64,000 nt of DNA, taken from Flaviflexus equikiangi (lineage in GTDB: Bacteria; Actinomycetota; Actinomycetes; Actinomycetales; Actinomycetaceae). Below the pieces are notes generated by a model. That model was not told the DNA's origin and did no database searches. It worked only from the letters and a program-made list of their open reading frames with translations. Location of the stretch: assembly GCF_014069875.1 (NCBI RefSeq), contig NZ_CP059676.1, forward strand, positions 1,364,001 to 1,428,000, in the 5' to 3' direction. Within the stretch, counting starts at the first letter, position 1. Every line of letters starts with the position of its first letter. This document shows, one piece after another, positions 51,245 through 61,788 of this stretch. Made by a program: the position numbers and the translations under genes.

Positions 51245-51278
51245 GAAAGTCCCCATACCCGAGGGCATGGGGACTTTC
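51245..51278 (-). terminator. Terminator of the sugar ABC operon
   Basis: A perfect 12-bp inverted repeat (GAAAGTCCCCAT and complement) with a 10-base loop starts 7 bases after the DUF624 stop. Confidence 0.8.
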
Positions 51279-51284
51279 ATTCGC

Positions 51285-51908
51285 CTAGAAATTTGCCGAG
51301 ACCTGCCGCTCGATGAGGAGGTCATGGACGTACAGAGTCGCCGCAGGAAGAATCACCATATTCGCGAAGATCAGGATGGCGATGATGTCCACATTCATGT
51401 AAAGAAGCAAAGGCTGAACGCCGAGAGTCGCGAGGCACACGAGCGTGCGAGGGAGGTATCCAATAGCGAGAATCGCCGATCTTTTTGCGACATCGGCGAG
51501 CGGCTTCTCTGACTGGCTGATGAGGGGGAAGAACCAGATCGCGAAGCACACGACGAGCACGACCCCCGTCAACGCCACCACCGTGGCCGCCGTCCCGGCT
51601 GCACCCAAGTCCATGCGACGAATGGCCCAGATCTCCCACGCCGATACGAGAAACGCGAGGAGGATGAGAAGCCAGACGATTGTTGCCCGGGCGAACGACG
51701 TGCGGAAGCCGGTCCAGAACGCCTTGGCGGGCGACGATCCCTCTTCCCGGACCTGCTTGAGCAGGGCCGCGTGAGCGCCGGCAAGTGCTGCGCCGGCGGT
51801 CACGACTGGAAGGCTGAAGATCAGAAGCAGCACATTGACGATGATGGTGTCCGTGACGGACACCAACCCGTTGTAGAACTTCGAATCGGGTGCAAGCCAC
51901 CCTGCCAT
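51285..51908 (-). CDS. DUF624 (YesL-type) membrane protein
   Basis: A 207-residue integral membrane protein with about five helices, beginning AGWLAPDSKFYNGLVSVTDTIIVNVLLLIFSLPVVTAGAA, the usual opening of the YesL/DUF624 family. These proteins are commonly encoded in carbohydrate ABC transporter operons of Firmicutes and actinobacteria; their role is not established. ATG 51908 lies 5 bases after the permease stop with an AAGGG site, so it is the fourth gene of the operon. A hairpin follows. Confidence 0.88.
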   Translation of the reverse strand: MAGWLAPDSKFYNGLVSVTDTIIVNVLLLIFSLPVVTAGAALAGAHAALLKQVREEGSSPAKAFWTGFRTSFARATIVWLLILLAFLVSAWEIWAIRRMDLGAAGTAATVVALTGVVLVVCFAIWFFPLISQSEKPLADVAKRSAILAIGYLPRTLVCLATLGVQPLLLYMNVDIIAILIFANMVILPAATLYVHDLLIERQVSANF

Positions 51909-51912
51909 ACGG

Positions 51913-52827
51913 TCAGCCCTTGACCGAGCCGGCAACGACGCCCTCGATGATGTGCTTCTGCGAGAACAGGTAGAACACGACGATCGGAATGATCGCAAGG
52001 ACGAGCATTGCCATCATCGCGCCCATGTCCCGGTTGCCGTTGGAGCCGACCAGCATCTGCACCACCACGGGGATCGTCTTGTATCGGGTGGAGAGGCCGA
52101 TGACGAGATATGGCAGAAGGTAGTCGTTCCAGATCCACATGGCGTTGAGGATCGCGACCGTCACGGTTGTCGGCTTGAGAATCGGAAGGACGATCCGGAA
52201 ATAGTTCTGGAGCGGTCCACAGCCGTCGATGTAGGCAGCCTCTTCGATCTCGAGCGGAATGGACTTCACGAAGCCGGAGAAGATGAAGACGGACAGGCCT
52301 GCGCCGAAGCCGAGATACAGCACCACCATGCCTGCAGGATTGGCCAGGCTCAGCATGTCGGCGATCTTGACGGTCGGGAACATGACCATCTGGAATGGGA
52401 TGACCATCGAGAACACGAACATGTAGTAGAGCATCGACGTCCACCACGTCTTGACGCGCGTGATGTAGTACGCCGTCATAGCGCTGAGCAGGACAATCGT
52501 GGCGACGGATGTGACCGTGATGAGGAACGACCAGAAGATCGCCTCGAAGAAGCCGGTCCGTTCAAGACCTGTCGTGTAGTTCGACAGCCCTGCCCACATG
52601 TCGCCCAGTGGGAGCGAGAAGGGGTCGGAGCTGATCGAGAACTTCTGTTTGAACGAGTTGATGATGATGAACAGAATGGGCCCGAGGAAGACGACGACCA
52701 AGAGGCATAGGACAACGTAGTAGAAGCCCTTGCGCGCACCGAGCTGCTTCCGGCTTGGATCAGGATTGCCCTTCTTCTCGGGGACCTGACCGTCGAATGA
52801 TTCGACTGTTTCGATAACCGCGCTCAT
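51913..52827 (-). CDS. Carbohydrate ABC transporter permease (MalG-type)
   Basis: A 304-residue permease with six predicted helices and a ~30-residue polar N-terminus. The EAA loop EIEEAAYIDGCGPLQNYFRIVLPILKP marks carbohydrate uptake family CUT1, MalG side, and the ending QKHIIEGVVAGSVKG is typical. It overlaps the upstream permease gene by 4 bases. No ATPase gene is in the operon, which is normal for CUT1 systems that share one MsmK/MsiK-type ATPase encoded elsewhere. Confidence 0.94.
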   Translation of the reverse strand: MSAVIETVESFDGQVPEKKGNPDPSRKQLGARKGFYYVVLCLLVVVFLGPILFIIINSFKQKFSISSDPFSLPLGDMWAGLSNYTTGLERTGFFEAIFWSFLITVTSVATIVLLSAMTAYYITRVKTWWTSMLYYMFVFSMVIPFQMVMFPTVKIADMLSLANPAGMVVLYLGFGAGLSVFIFSGFVKSIPLEIEEAAYIDGCGPLQNYFRIVLPILKPTTVTVAILNAMWIWNDYLLPYLVIGLSTRYKTIPVVVQMLVGSNGNRDMGAMMAMLVLAIIPIVVFYLFSQKHIIEGVVAGSVKG

Positions 52828-53669
52828 GCCTCGACCTCCTTGGTTCGTGTAGCTCGCAGCTGAAGGAATGCGACGGCGACAACGATAATGACGAAGATGA
52901 CGGCCTTGGCCTGGCCTACACCTTCCTGCCCGACTCGGGCAAACATTGTGTTAACGATGTTGAGAGCAACCATTTCGGTCTTCGACTGGGGCGCACCATT
53001 GGTGAGCGCGAGGTTCTGGTCGAAGAGCTTGAATGAACTCGACAGCGTGAGGAAGATACAGATCGTGATCGTCGGCATGATGACGGGGATCGTCACATGC
53101 CGCAGGATCTGCCACCTGCTAGCGCCATCGATCTCGGCCGCTTCGGTCAGCTCCGGCGGAACAGCCTGGAGGCCTGCGATGTAGATGATCATCATGTAGC
53201 CGACCTGCTGCCAGTTGATGAGAAGGATCAAACCGACATACCCGTATTCCCAGTTGGACACGATCGTCGTCCCGTAGTTTGCGAGAACGGCGTTGATCAT
53301 CGACTGCCACGTGTAGCCGAGCACGATGCCGCCGATCAGGTTCGGCATGAAGAAGACTGAGCGGAAGAAGTTGGTGCCGCGAAGCTTCTGCGTGAGCATG
53401 CGCGCGATGGCGAAGGCGAACAGGTTGACGGTGAGTATCGAGACCGTCACGACGAGGAGAGTGAACGTGAAGGAACTCGTGAATCCTTGATTCTCTTCCA
53501 GTGCCCGCTGGTAGTTGGCGAGTCCGACCCACTCCGCGTCAGTGATCGTCGTGAACGATGAGAATGACAGGTAGATACCTATAAAGAACGGCAACAGGAA
53601 CGCGATCATGAAGGCAAGGCCTGTTGGCGCGACGAATATGGGGAAGTATTTCTTCAGTGTTCTTTGCAT
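52824..53669 (-). CDS. Carbohydrate ABC transporter permease (MalF-type)
   Basis: A 281-residue permease with six helices. The EAA loop ELTEAAEIDGASRWQILRHVTIPVIMP and the FFRSVFFMPNLIGGIVLGYTWQ segment are typical of the MalF side of CUT1 importers. ATG 53669 (MQRTLKKYFP) is chosen; the frame is open to 53756, but that stretch overlaps leader DNA. It follows the binding protein gene by about 90 bases, enough for an mRNA processing site or internal control. Confidence 0.94.
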   Translation of the reverse strand: MQRTLKKYFPIFVAPTGLAFMIAFLLPFFIGIYLSFSSFTTITDAEWVGLANYQRALEENQGFTSSFTFTLLVVTVSILTVNLFAFAIARMLTQKLRGTNFFRSVFFMPNLIGGIVLGYTWQSMINAVLANYGTTIVSNWEYGYVGLILLINWQQVGYMMIIYIAGLQAVPPELTEAAEIDGASRWQILRHVTIPVIMPTITICIFLTLSSSFKLFDQNLALTNGAPQSKTEMVALNIVNTMFARVGQEGVGQAKAVIFVIIVVAVAFLQLRATRTKEVEA

Positions 53670-53762
53670 CGGTGTCCGTCTCCCGCTGTAAAGCGCCGTC
53701 GAGACGCTTGAACGTTGAGTAGCCGGGGCGGGCGGAATCACCCGCCCCGGCATCAATGGCTA

Positions 53763-55091
53763 TTAGCCGAGGTTGGCCTTTTCGCGGGCCCAGGAGGTGA
53801 TGAAGGTGTCAGTCACTTCATCCCATTCGATGTTGCCGGACGCGTACTGAGCAAGCGACTGACCGAACTCTTCCTTGAACTGCTGCGACGGGAAGGTCGT
53901 GAAGACCCACGGAATCGCCTCAAGGTCGGGGTTCGTCAGGTAGGTGCTGATCTGGATCGCGAGCGGATCGTTCGGGGTGGAATCGCCGAACGCCTTGAAC
54001 GGAGCGATGAATCCGAGATCCTCGGTCACGTAGGTCATGCCGGTCTCAGAGCTGAAGAGCCAGTTGACGAAGTCGATCGTCGCCTGCTGATCGGCTTCAG
54101 ATGCCTTGGCGTTGACGGCCATGAATGCCTCGGTGCCGACGTTGATGCCCATGGATTCTTCGCCTTCAACGCCGGTGTAGATCGGCATGAACTTGATGTC
54201 CTCTTCGGCGACGACGTTGCCTTCGATGTCCTTGATCTGGCTCCAGGCCCAGTTGCCGTTCTGGACGATCGCGGCCTTGCCGGTTGCGAACTCCTGCATG
54301 GAGTCGGTGACCGTCTTGGAGGGGGTCAGCGCCGGCTCAACCGTGGAGTTGGTCAGGTACAGGTCGAAGATGTTCTTGTAGTTGTCGCTGTAGGTGAAAC
54401 CGATTTCCTGCATGTCGGTCACACCCTCGTCGCGGTACTCGTAGAAGACGGGGATGTTCGCAAGGTGGGTCTGCCAGCGCCAGTCCTCGCCGGAGGCGAG
54501 CGACGTCACGGCGAAAACGCCGTCGATGCCGAGCTCGTCCTTGCGGGCCTGCATGTCGTCAGTGACTTCCTTGAGCTTGTCGAAGCCGTCGATCTCGTCG
54601 ACCGATGAAGCCTTCGCACCATCGAGCGCGAAGTAGTCGTCGAAGATCGCCTGGTTGTAGATCAGGCCATAGCCTTCGACGGCGAGGGGCACACCGTAGA
54701 CCTTGCCGTCCTCTCCCTTGAGCGCGAGGCCCGGATCGTTGAGATCCTTGGCGAAATCGGTGTCATCGAGTTCGAGTGCATAGGACTGCCAGCTCTTCAG
54801 GCCCATCGGGCCGTTGATCTGGAAGAGTGTCGGAGCGTCGGACTTCGTGACTTCCGACTTCAATGTCTGCTCGTACGTACCGGAGGCGGCTGTCACGACC
54901 TTGACCGGAACGCCGGTCTCCTCTTCGTAAACCTTGGCGATCTCCTTGTAGGTCTCCTCTGACTCGGGCTTCCAGTTGAGGAAATAGACCGAGCCCTCAT
55001 CGTCTCCGCCGTCGGATCCGCAGGCGGCAAGGCCGCCAAGTGCGAAAGCGGCGACTGTCATGAGCGAGACGGCGCGCTTAGCGTTGAACAT
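53763..55091 (-). CDS. Carbohydrate ABC transporter substrate-binding lipoprotein
   Basis: A 442-residue family 1 extracellular solute-binding protein. The signal sequence FNAKRAVSLMTVAAFALGGLAAC carries lipobox LAAC. The body has FLNWKPESEETYKEIAKVYEEETGVPVKVV, ITGPMGL-like INGPMGLKSWQSYAL, and GKAAIVQNGNWAWSQI, typical of the sugar-binding branch. ATG 55091 follows AAGGGAGG. It is first in a four-gene operon. The sugar is unknown; no glycosidase or LacI gene is adjacent. Confidence 0.93.
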   Translation of the reverse strand: MFNAKRAVSLMTVAAFALGGLAACGSDGGDDEGSVYFLNWKPESEETYKEIAKVYEEETGVPVKVVTAASGTYEQTLKSEVTKSDAPTLFQINGPMGLKSWQSYALELDDTDFAKDLNDPGLALKGEDGKVYGVPLAVEGYGLIYNQAIFDDYFALDGAKASSVDEIDGFDKLKEVTDDMQARKDELGIDGVFAVTSLASGEDWRWQTHLANIPVFYEYRDEGVTDMQEIGFTYSDNYKNIFDLYLTNSTVEPALTPSKTVTDSMQEFATGKAAIVQNGNWAWSQIKDIEGNVVAEEDIKFMPIYTGVEGEESMGINVGTEAFMAVNAKASEADQQATIDFVNWLFSSETGMTYVTEDLGFIAPFKAFGDSTPNDPLAIQISTYLTNPDLEAIPWVFTTFPSQQFKEEFGQSLAQYASGNIEWDEVTDTFITSWAREKANLG

Positions 55092-55149
55092 GTGTGTCCT
55101 CCCTTGGACATCAAGTTGATTCATCGGCACCATTACCGACGTCGTGATT

Positions 55150-55210
55150 CAAGTTCTGCCCGTAACATAGCGTTTAAGGAGGAACTGTCACACGATTAAC
55201 TTAATCATTG
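55150..55210 (-). promoter_or_regulatory. Putative promoter and operator of the sugar ABC operon
   Basis: On the minus strand GTGACA and TATGTT are separated by 16 bases. Directly upstream is a perfect palindrome GATTAA-C-TTAATC (55194-55206). The region is AT-rich against its surroundings. A repressor or activator site is likely but no regulator is encoded nearby. Confidence 0.45.
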
Positions 55211-55404
55211 CACAAACTTTTCCCAGTGACCAAGTCAACAACCCGTCAGGGAGTAGACCCGGTACCGACACGGCAATCCGCTCAAACGCCCTGGTCCTTG
55301 TCTTACGACGCTGGCTGGATCCGTGCGCTGGTGCTATGACCGTGTAAGACCAGGATACTCCTACCCGGGACTAAATTAGACATTTGTGGATCGAGTGTGC
55401 CGAT

Positions 55405-56508
55405 TCAATGTCGCAGGAGAACCATATCGTCGACATGGACGGCCGCGCGGCCCACTCCGGACCTGCCGGCAGCTTCGCGCAGGCTCTCCGAATCCCAGCC
55501 GGCAAGACCTTTGGCGACGAGGTCCCCTCCCGGACCGATGATGTCGATCGGGTCCCCCGGGTCGAAGGTCCCGACGACGTCCGTGATACCGACTGCCAAG
55601 AGCGAGTTCCCGCCGGACTCGAGAGCCGCAACAGCTCCACTATCGAGACGCACCTGTCCACTCGTCTGGGCAGCATGCGCGATCCAGAGTGCTCGAGCAT
55701 TGGATTTGTTGCCCGTCGCAGCGAACCATGTGCCGACGGCTTCGCCCTCGAGAGCGGCACCGAGGTTATCGGCTGACGTGACGATCGTCGGGATACCGAA
55801 CGCCGTTGCCATCCGAGCAGCGGTCACCTTCGTCGACATTCCGCCCGTCCCGAAAGCGCTCCCGCGCCCGGTGATAGAATAGTTCTGCAGCTCGCTCATG
55901 TCCCCGACAAATCTGATCGGGCGCGATCCCGGCTCTGATGGAGGTCCAGAGTACAAACCGTCGACGTCTGTCAACAGGAGCAGGAAATCGGCGTTGATCA
56001 GGTGCGCGATAAGGGCCGCTAGGCGATCGTTGTCCCCCAGCCTCAGCTCCGAGGTTGCGACAGCATCGTTCTCGTTGACTATCGGGATGATGCCGAGCTG
56101 AAAGAGCTTCTCGAGTGCCAGCCTGGCATTTCGATAGTGGCTCCGACGAATGACATCGTCGGCGGTCAGCAGCACTTGGCCGATCCCGATGCTGCGCCGC
56201 GCGAAGCGCTCCGCATACTCTTTCATGAGATGCGGCTGTCCCACCATGGCCGCGGCCTGGAGCCCCGACATGTCGGAGGGACGTGACGCGATGCCGAGAT
56301 GACCGACGCCGGCGGCAACAGCACCCGAGGAGACGAGCGCGAATCGCTGATTCCTGTCGTAGGCGTTCGCCAACGTTTCCGATAGTGAGTCGAGCCTGTC
56401 GCGATTGAGCGTGCCGTCCGGGTTCGTCAGAGAGGACGAACCGATCTTGACGACGAATCGGGGGGCTCTCGATACCAGTGCCCTGTTAGCAAGCGCCCTC
56501 TTCATCAT
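55405..56508 (-). CDS. proB: Glutamate 5-kinase
   Basis: A 367-residue two-domain enzyme that phosphorylates glutamate for proline synthesis. The amino acid kinase domain has [79 protein letters not shown] and [22 protein letters not shown]-terminal PUA domain follows ([23 protein letters not shown]). ATG 56508 overlaps the obg stop, with ATG 56505 as an alternative. Its product is the substrate of ProA, encoded 6 kb away on the same strand. Confidence 0.96.
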   Translation of the reverse strand: MMKRALANRALVSRAPRFVVKIGSSSLTNPDGTLNRDRLDSLSETLANAYDRNQRFALVSSGAVAAGVGHLGIASRPSDMSGLQAAAMVGQPHLMKEYAERFARRSIGIGQVLLTADDVIRRSHYRNARLALEKLFQLGIIPIVNENDAVATSELRLGDNDRLAALIAHLINADFLLLLTDVDGLYSGPPSEPGSRPIRFVGDMSELQNYSITGRGSAFGTGGMSTKVTAARMATAFGIPTIVTSADNLGAALEGEAVGTWFAATGNKSNARALWIAHAAQTSGQVRLDSGAVAALESGGNSLLAVGITDVVGTFDPGDPIDIIGPGGDLVAKGLAGWDSESLREAAGRSGVGRAAVHVDDMVLLRH

Positions 56509-58019
56509 GCGTCAGGATCCGTCCAGACACCCGAGTCCCTCTCCATCCACAGCTCCTGACGTGCGGCCTCCTTCGCGTCCATCTTCTCGTAGAAGGACTC
56601 GCGCTTATCGCGTCGGGTCGGCCGGTCTGTCTGTTCGAAGCGAAGATCGCTGCCGCGCGGGCCGAGAAGCTCCGCACCGGTCGCCATGGTGGGCTCCCAG
56701 TCGAAGACGACGCCGCCGTCGACGGGTCCGATCACCACGGGATCGCCGGCCAAGGCGCCCGCTTTCGCGAGCTCGTCCTCGATACCGAGCTTTGCGAGGC
56801 GGTCAGAGAGGTATCCAACGGCCTCATCGTTGGCGAAGTCGGTCTGGCGGACCCACCGCTCGGGCTTCTCGCCAACAACCTGGTAAAGCGGTCCGCCGGT
56901 GCCGCCGAGCTTGTTGATGACGAAGTCTTGTCGCTTGCCACGGGGAACTGGCCGAATGACGATCGGAGCAGGATCCTCCTCGGGCTGGCTTGCTCGAACG
57001 TCTTCGACGAGTGCGGCGAGAGCGAAAGACAGCTCCCGCAGGCCCTCGCGGGACACTGCAGATACAACGTGCACCGGGTACGTGGTGCGCAGGTCCTCCG
57101 CGACGAACTCGGCAAGCTCCTTGGCTTCCGGCACATCAGCCTTATTGAGGACGATGAGTCGTGGTCGCTCCATGAGCGGCACGTGTCCGTGAGTCGGGGG
57201 TATCTGCTGCGAGTAGATGGAGAGTTCGTTCTCGATGATGTCGAGATCGGTCTGCGGATCCCTATTGGGCTCGAGCGTCGCACAGTCAAGGACGTGCACG
57301 ATCACGGCACACCGTTCGATGTGGCGCAAGAACTCGAGTCCGAGACCCTTGCCCTCGGACGCCCCGGGGATCAGGCCCGGAACGTCGGCGATCGTGTAGC
57401 GGACTCCCCCGGCATCGACGACGCCGAGATTCGGGACGAGCGTCGTGAACGGGTAGTCGGCGATCTTGGGACGCGCAGCGGACATGGAGGCGATGAGGGA
57501 AGATTTCCCTGCCGATGGGAAGCCGACGAGAGCGACATCGGCGACGGACTTCAGCTCGAGGACAACCGACACCTGCTCGCCGAGATCACCGAGGAGGGCA
57601 AAACCGGGGGCCTTGCGCTTCGGCGAGGCAAGCGCGGCATTGCCGAGACCGCCGTGACCGCCCCTCGCGAGGACGTATTCCGTCCCGACGCCGACAAGGT
57701 CGGCGAGCACATCGCCGTCGAGACTCTTGACGACGGTGCCGCTGGGCACACCGAGGACGAGGTTCTCTCCGCTCTTGCCGATACGGAGATCACCCTCCCC
57801 CGGTTTCCCGGAGGGCGCGCTCTGGTGGGGTGAGCGGTGATAGCTCAGCAGTGTTGTGACCTGCGAGTCGACCTTGAGAATAATATCGCCGCCGTTGCCG
57901 CCGTTCGCCCCGTCGGGACCGCCGAGCGGCTTGAACTTCTCACGGCGCACCGAGACGCAACCGTTGCCGCCATTCCCCGCCTGTGCGTGTAGAACAACCC
58001 TGTCAACGAATGTCGCCAT
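56505..58019 (-). CDS. obg: GTPase Obg (CgtA)
   Basis: A 504-residue ribosome-associated GTPase with all three parts: the glycine-rich Obg fold ([35 protein letters not shown]), the G domain ([53 protein letters not shown]) and a C-terminal OCT domain, followed by a charged tail that ends [20 protein letters not shown]. Obg acts in 50S assembly and stress control. ATG 58019 is chosen; the frame continues to 58073. rplU-rpmA-obg-proB is the conserved order. Confidence 0.97.
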   Translation of the reverse strand: MATFVDRVVLHAQAGNGGNGCVSVRREKFKPLGGPDGANGGNGGDIILKVDSQVTTLLSYHRSPHQSAPSGKPGEGDLRIGKSGENLVLGVPSGTVVKSLDGDVLADLVGVGTEYVLARGGHGGLGNAALASPKRKAPGFALLGDLGEQVSVVLELKSVADVALVGFPSAGKSSLIASMSAARPKIADYPFTTLVPNLGVVDAGGVRYTIADVPGLIPGASEGKGLGLEFLRHIERCAVIVHVLDCATLEPNRDPQTDLDIIENELSIYSQQIPPTHGHVPLMERPRLIVLNKADVPEAKELAEFVAEDLRTTYPVHVVSAVSREGLRELSFALAALVEDVRASQPEEDPAPIVIRPVPRGKRQDFVINKLGGTGGPLYQVVGEKPERWVRQTDFANDEAVGYLSDRLAKLGIEDELAKAGALAGDPVVIGPVDGGVVFDWEPTMATGAELLGPRGSDLRFEQTDRPTRRDKRESFYEKMDAKEAARQELWMERDSGVWTDPDA

Positions 58020-58039
58020 CGTTACCTCCAAATATGGCA

Positions 58040-58074
58040 GATGGGGTGGACGGCCTAGAGCCGTCCACCCCATC
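58040..58074 (-). terminator. Perfect 15-bp hairpin between rpmA and obg
   Basis: Arms GATGGGGTGGACGGC and complement with loop CTAGA. There is no T-run downstream on the minus strand. It may attenuate read-through from the ribosomal protein genes into obg or protect the rpmA mRNA end. Confidence 0.6.
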
Positions 58075-58090
58075 CTGAAAAAACTTTAGC

Positions 58091-58348
58091 TCAGGCGGAA
58101 ACCGGAACGATGTCGACGACCTTGCGATCGCGACGGGTGGCAAACTCGACAGTGCCGGTGGCGAGGGCGAACAGAGTGTCGTCCTTGCCGCGGCCGACGT
58201 TGTTGCCGGGGTGGAACTTGGTGCCGCGCTGGCGGACGAGAATCTCGCCTGCGCTGACAAGCTGGCCGCCGAAGCGCTTAACGCCGAGGCGCTGTGCGTT
58301 CGAGTCGCGACCGTTGCGAGTTGAGGATGCACCCTTCTTGGTTGCCAT
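58091..58348 (-). CDS. rpmA: 50S ribosomal protein L27
   Basis: An 85-residue protein of the 50S peptidyl transferase region. The N-terminus [27 protein letters not shown] is the family signature; the tail reaches the P site. There is no N-terminal cleaved extension of the Firmicutes type. The C-terminal half [22 protein letters not shown] is intact. It follows rplU by 17 bases and has an AAGGAG ribosome binding site. Confidence 0.98.
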   Translation of the reverse strand: MATKKGASSTRNGRDSNAQRLGVKRFGGQLVSAGEILVRQRGTKFHPGNNVGRGKDDTLFALATGTVEFATRRDRKVVDIVPVSA

Positions 58349-58365
58349 GGTTCAGCTCCTTTGGT

Positions 58366-58683
58366 TTAAGCGATCGAGGTGATCTTGACGCGGGTGAGCT
58401 GCTGGCGATGGCCCATGCGCTTCCGGTACCCGGTCTTGTTCTTGTACTTGATGATGTCGATCTTCGGGCCCTTTTCGGCGCGGACGATCTCACCGGTCAC
58501 GGTTGCGGAGATTCCGTCCGCAGACGTGATGACCTTATCGCCTTCGACAAGCAAGATCGGCTCAAGCTCGACCTTGTCACCGGCCTCGCCCTCGATCTTG
58601 TTCATGACGACAATGGAGCCGACGGACACCTTTTCCTGGCGGCCGCCAGCCTTGACAATCGCGTAAGCCACGTTGTTGCTCAT
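58366..58683 (-). CDS. rplU: 50S ribosomal protein L21
   Basis: A 105-residue 23S rRNA-binding protein: [31 protein letters not shown] at the N-terminus and [31 protein letters not shown] at the C-terminus are family standards. It lies 133 bases downstream of the rne stop; the gap may hold its own promoter and leader. With rpmA it forms the L21-L27 pair next to obg. Confidence 0.98.
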   Translation of the reverse strand: MSNNVAYAIVKAGGRQEKVSVGSIVVMNKIEGEAGDKVELEPILLVEGDKVITSADGISATVTGEIVRAEKGPKIDIIKYKNKTGYRKRMGHRQQLTRVKITSIA

Positions 58684-58816
58684 CTCTGGTTGACGTATGC
58701 GGACATAAAAGTCTTGTGCCCGGGTTAGGCACCGACGTCCTATCCTACGGGACTCGGTCTTGTCTGACCAAGCCTGAACCCGTGTTGGACAGGAGTTTGT
58801 GCTGTGGTTTTCAGCA

Positions 58817-61339
58817 CTACTTGACGGGGAAGCTCATGATGGCGGGCGTCGAGCCGGAAGCCGGGATGATCGTTCCCGACGAGGCGACGCGGCGCTTCTT
58901 CCGCGTCTCATCGACCGGCTTCGGCTCGGGCTGAGTCTTCTCAACCTTCGGCTGGGCCTTGGCAGGAGCCTGTACGGGCTTCTTTGCGGGCTTCTCCGCC
59001 ACGATGATAGCGGGGCCGGATGAGCCTGTCACGATCGTTCCGGATGATGCGACGCGGCGCGACTTGCGCTCCTGAGGCTGCACAGCCGGCTTCTGCTCCG
59101 CGTGCTGGACGGGAGCGGTCTGCGCCTGGACCGGTGTGATCCTGCCCGTCTGGACGGGCTTCTCGACGTCGCGGCGGACCGGTTCAGGGGTGCTCTCGGG
59201 CGCCGAATCGACGACATCGCGAGACTTCTTGGACTGATTGGAGCGATTCGATGAGTCTCCGCGTGAGCCGCGTGATCCTCTCGAGCGCCGGGTCTGCTTC
59301 GGCGCCTCCTCCGGATTCTCGTCACGATGCAGCTGTGCGGCGGCTGCTGCGATCGAGGCGAGAGCGGTCTTGACCTCTTCTCGCTTAGCCGGATCATCAT
59401 CAGCGGCGGGCGACGGAGCGGCTGCCGGCGCCGGGGCCGGTGGCTGCTTCGCCGGCTTGCTCTTGGGCGTTGGTTCACCCTTCTCGACGGCGTGCGTGTG
59501 AATGTTGTAGCCGCGGCCTTCGCAGTGCTCGCATGTTGACGAGAACGCTTCGACGAGTCCCTGGCCGACACGCTTACGTGTCATCTGGACGAGTCCCAGC
59601 GAGGTCACCTCTGCGACCTGATGGCGCGTGCGATCGCGGCCCAGGCATTCGATGAGTCGGCGCAGGACGAGGTCTCGGTTCGATTCGAGGACCATGTCGA
59701 TGAAGTCGATGACGATGATGCCACCGATGTCACGAAGCCTCAGCTGGCGGACGATCTCCTCAGCGGCTTCGAGATTGTTCTTTGTGACTGTCTCTTCGAG
59801 TGTTCCGCCCGAACCCGTGAAGCGCCCGGTGTTGACGTCCACCACTGTCATCGCCTCTGTCCGGTCGATGACGAGGGAGCCGCCGGAGGGCAGGTAGACC
59901 TTGCGATCCATCGCCTTCGAGAGCTGCTCATCGACTCGAGCATCTGTGAAGATATCCTTGTTCTCGACCCATTTGTGGACGCGATCATCGAGTTCCGGGG
60001 AGAGCTCGTGGACGTATTCCTTGATCGTGGCGTACGTGTTCTTGCCCTGGATGTAGAGAGATTCGAAGTCCTCGTTGAAGACGTCACGCACCACGCGGAC
60101 GGCCAACTCAGGTTCACCCTTGAGGAGTGCGGGAGCGGACTTGGCGCTCTTGATCTTCGCCTGGATATCATCCCACTTGCGGGTGAGGCGCTCGACATCC
60201 TTGCGCAGCTGGTCCTCTGTCGCGCCTTCAGCGGCTGTCCTCACGATCACGCCGTGCTCGGGCGGAACGATTTCCTTGAGGAGCTTCTTCAGCCGCTGGC
60301 GCTCCCTATCGGGAAGCTTGCGGGAGATCCCGGTCATGGCACCGGACGGCACGAGGACGAGATGACGGCCTGCGAGGGTTATTTGCGCTGTCAGGCGGGC
60401 ACCCTTGTGCCCGATCGGATCCTTCGTCACCTGGACGAGTACAGACTCACCGGACTTCAGCGCCGATTCGATACGTCTCGGCTTGCCCTCGAGTCCCGCA
60501 GCCTCCCAGTTCACCTCTCCGGCATAGAGCACCGCGTTGCGGCCCTTGCCGATATCGACGAAGGCGGCCTCCATGGACGGGAGGACGTTCTGGACGCGGC
60601 CGAGATAGACGTTGCCGACCATCGATACCTGGGTGTGACGTGCTACGTAATGCTCGACAAGGATGTCGTCCTCGAGGACGGCGATCTGGTTGAGACCGTC
60701 CTGCTCGCGGACGAGCATCTTCCGGGACACTGCCTCGCGGCGTGCGAGGAACTCGGACTCGGTGATGGAGTGACGACGGCGGCCGGCTTCACGCCCGTCG
60801 CGACGCCGCTGCCTCTTCGCCTCCAGTCGAGTCGACCCCTTGAGGGCAGTCACCTCGTCCGAGGAGGTGGACCGCCTGCGACGGCGCCGCCTCGTCGTCG
60901 TGCCGAGCTCGTCATCGTCCGAGGACTCGGGAGCCGAGTCGTCGTCATCCGTGTCATCTGAATTCGCTTCGCCCTCGTCGGACGCGCGCGAGGAGCGCGA
61001 GGATCGGGTACGAGTCCGCGTCCGCGTCTGCGGCTCGCTTTCCTGGTCGTCCTCAGCCTGATCAGCTGCGGCATCGTCTGCGGATTCGGTCGTCTCCTCG
61101 GCCTGGTCGACCTCGGTTGACCGTCCGCGGCCGCGCGATCCGCGCCTGCGAGGCTTACGCTCATCATCCTCGTCGTGTTCGGGATTCTCGTCGACCTGCT
61201 TGGCGGGCCGGCGGTCCTCCTGACGCACCGGACGGCGGACGACGTGCGTGGGGTCTGGCTCTTGGAAGAGGAGATAGGTCGCTGGCAGCGCCTTCGGCTT
61301 TGTTGTCTCTGTCGTACTGTCGGACTGTTCTTCGGTCAT
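58817..61339 (-). CDS. rne: Ribonuclease E/G family protein
   Basis: An 840-residue endoribonuclease. About 200 N-terminal residues are disordered, with acidic runs and Arg-rich patches ([26 protein letters not shown]). The S1 domain follows ([35 protein letters not shown]), then the RNase H-like and DNase I-like catalytic parts with [11 protein letters not shown] and the zinc-link cysteines in [15 protein letters not shown]. The C-terminal ~250 residues are again disordered, with two similar VASSGTI-containing blocks. ATG 61339 follows AGGAG. It processes rRNA and mRNA and upstream of rplU-rpmA is its usual place. Confidence 0.95.
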   Translation of the reverse strand: MTEEQSDSTTETTKPKALPATYLLFQEPDPTHVVRRPVRQEDRRPAKQVDENPEHDEDDERKPRRRGSRGRGRSTEVDQAEETTESADDAAADQAEDDQESEPQTRTRTRTRSSRSSRASDEGEANSDDTDDDDSAPESSDDDELGTTTRRRRRRRSTSSDEVTALKGSTRLEAKRQRRRDGREAGRRRHSITESEFLARREAVSRKMLVREQDGLNQIAVLEDDILVEHYVARHTQVSMVGNVYLGRVQNVLPSMEAAFVDIGKGRNAVLYAGEVNWEAAGLEGKPRRIESALKSGESVLVQVTKDPIGHKGARLTAQITLAGRHLVLVPSGAMTGISRKLPDRERQRLKKLLKEIVPPEHGVIVRTAAEGATEDQLRKDVERLTRKWDDIQAKIKSAKSAPALLKGEPELAVRVVRDVFNEDFESLYIQGKNTYATIKEYVHELSPELDDRVHKWVENKDIFTDARVDEQLSKAMDRKVYLPSGGSLVIDRTEAMTVVDVNTGRFTGSGGTLEETVTKNNLEAAEEIVRQLRLRDIGGIIVIDFIDMVLESNRDLVLRRLIECLGRDRTRHQVAEVTSLGLVQMTRKRVGQGLVEAFSSTCEHCEGRGYNIHTHAVEKGEPTPKSKPAKQPPAPAPAAAPSPAADDDPAKREEVKTALASIAAAAAQLHRDENPEEAPKQTRRSRGSRGSRGDSSNRSNQSKKSRDVVDSAPESTPEPVRRDVEKPVQTGRITPVQAQTAPVQHAEQKPAVQPQERKSRRVASSGTIVTGSSGPAIIVAEKPAKKPVQAPAKAQPKVEKTQPEPKPVDETRKKRRVASSGTIIPASGSTPAIMSFPVK

Positions 61340-61788
61340 CGGGACTCCTGTCCGGAAAGACGGCACGGAAGCCTTCCCACGTATATCGCCGTCGCTGCGG
61401 CGGAAGCTTCTTCTACGTTGATATTTCGGCAGCACGCCTGGTCGGCGGCGCTCAACACATGCAACGTCGGCTATGCGGTCCGTGCCCGCAAAGCCTTCAA
61501 CGAATTCTCTCATACTTTAGCTCAGGTGGCGTGATCAGGGCGATCATGCTCGACACGCGACACCCCGGCAACCCGAAAGTGACGAAAGTCCCGGCACCGG
61601 CAAACATCGAGCTGAGCGCTCCCATCGGCCCTGAGATTCGGCGACGTTTCGCTCATTGCAGACGGTACCGAGAAGCCGCCGCTAGACTTTTTACGACACC
61701 GTGTCGAGGATTGGGACCTTGGTCCCTACCGCCTGTCTACCGGGGTCCTAGATTTGGTTCATATATCTACAATCGGAAGGGAATCCAG
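61340..61788 (+). promoter_or_regulatory. Divergent rne-cydA intergenic region
   Basis: No gene is seen. TAGACT (61683-61688) is a possible cydA -10, followed by a perfect palindrome CGACAC-C-GTGTCG (61694-61706) at the expected start of transcription. I found no match to the TTGTGAAA-type Rex site or to a clear TTGAT-N4-ATCAA Fnr site. The rest is GC-rich leader DNA. Confidence 0.4.

Noticed and set aside
61117-61788. A long N-terminal extension of CydA
   Set aside because: It overlaps rne on the other strand, and the true CydA N-terminus with a ribosome binding site begins at 61789.
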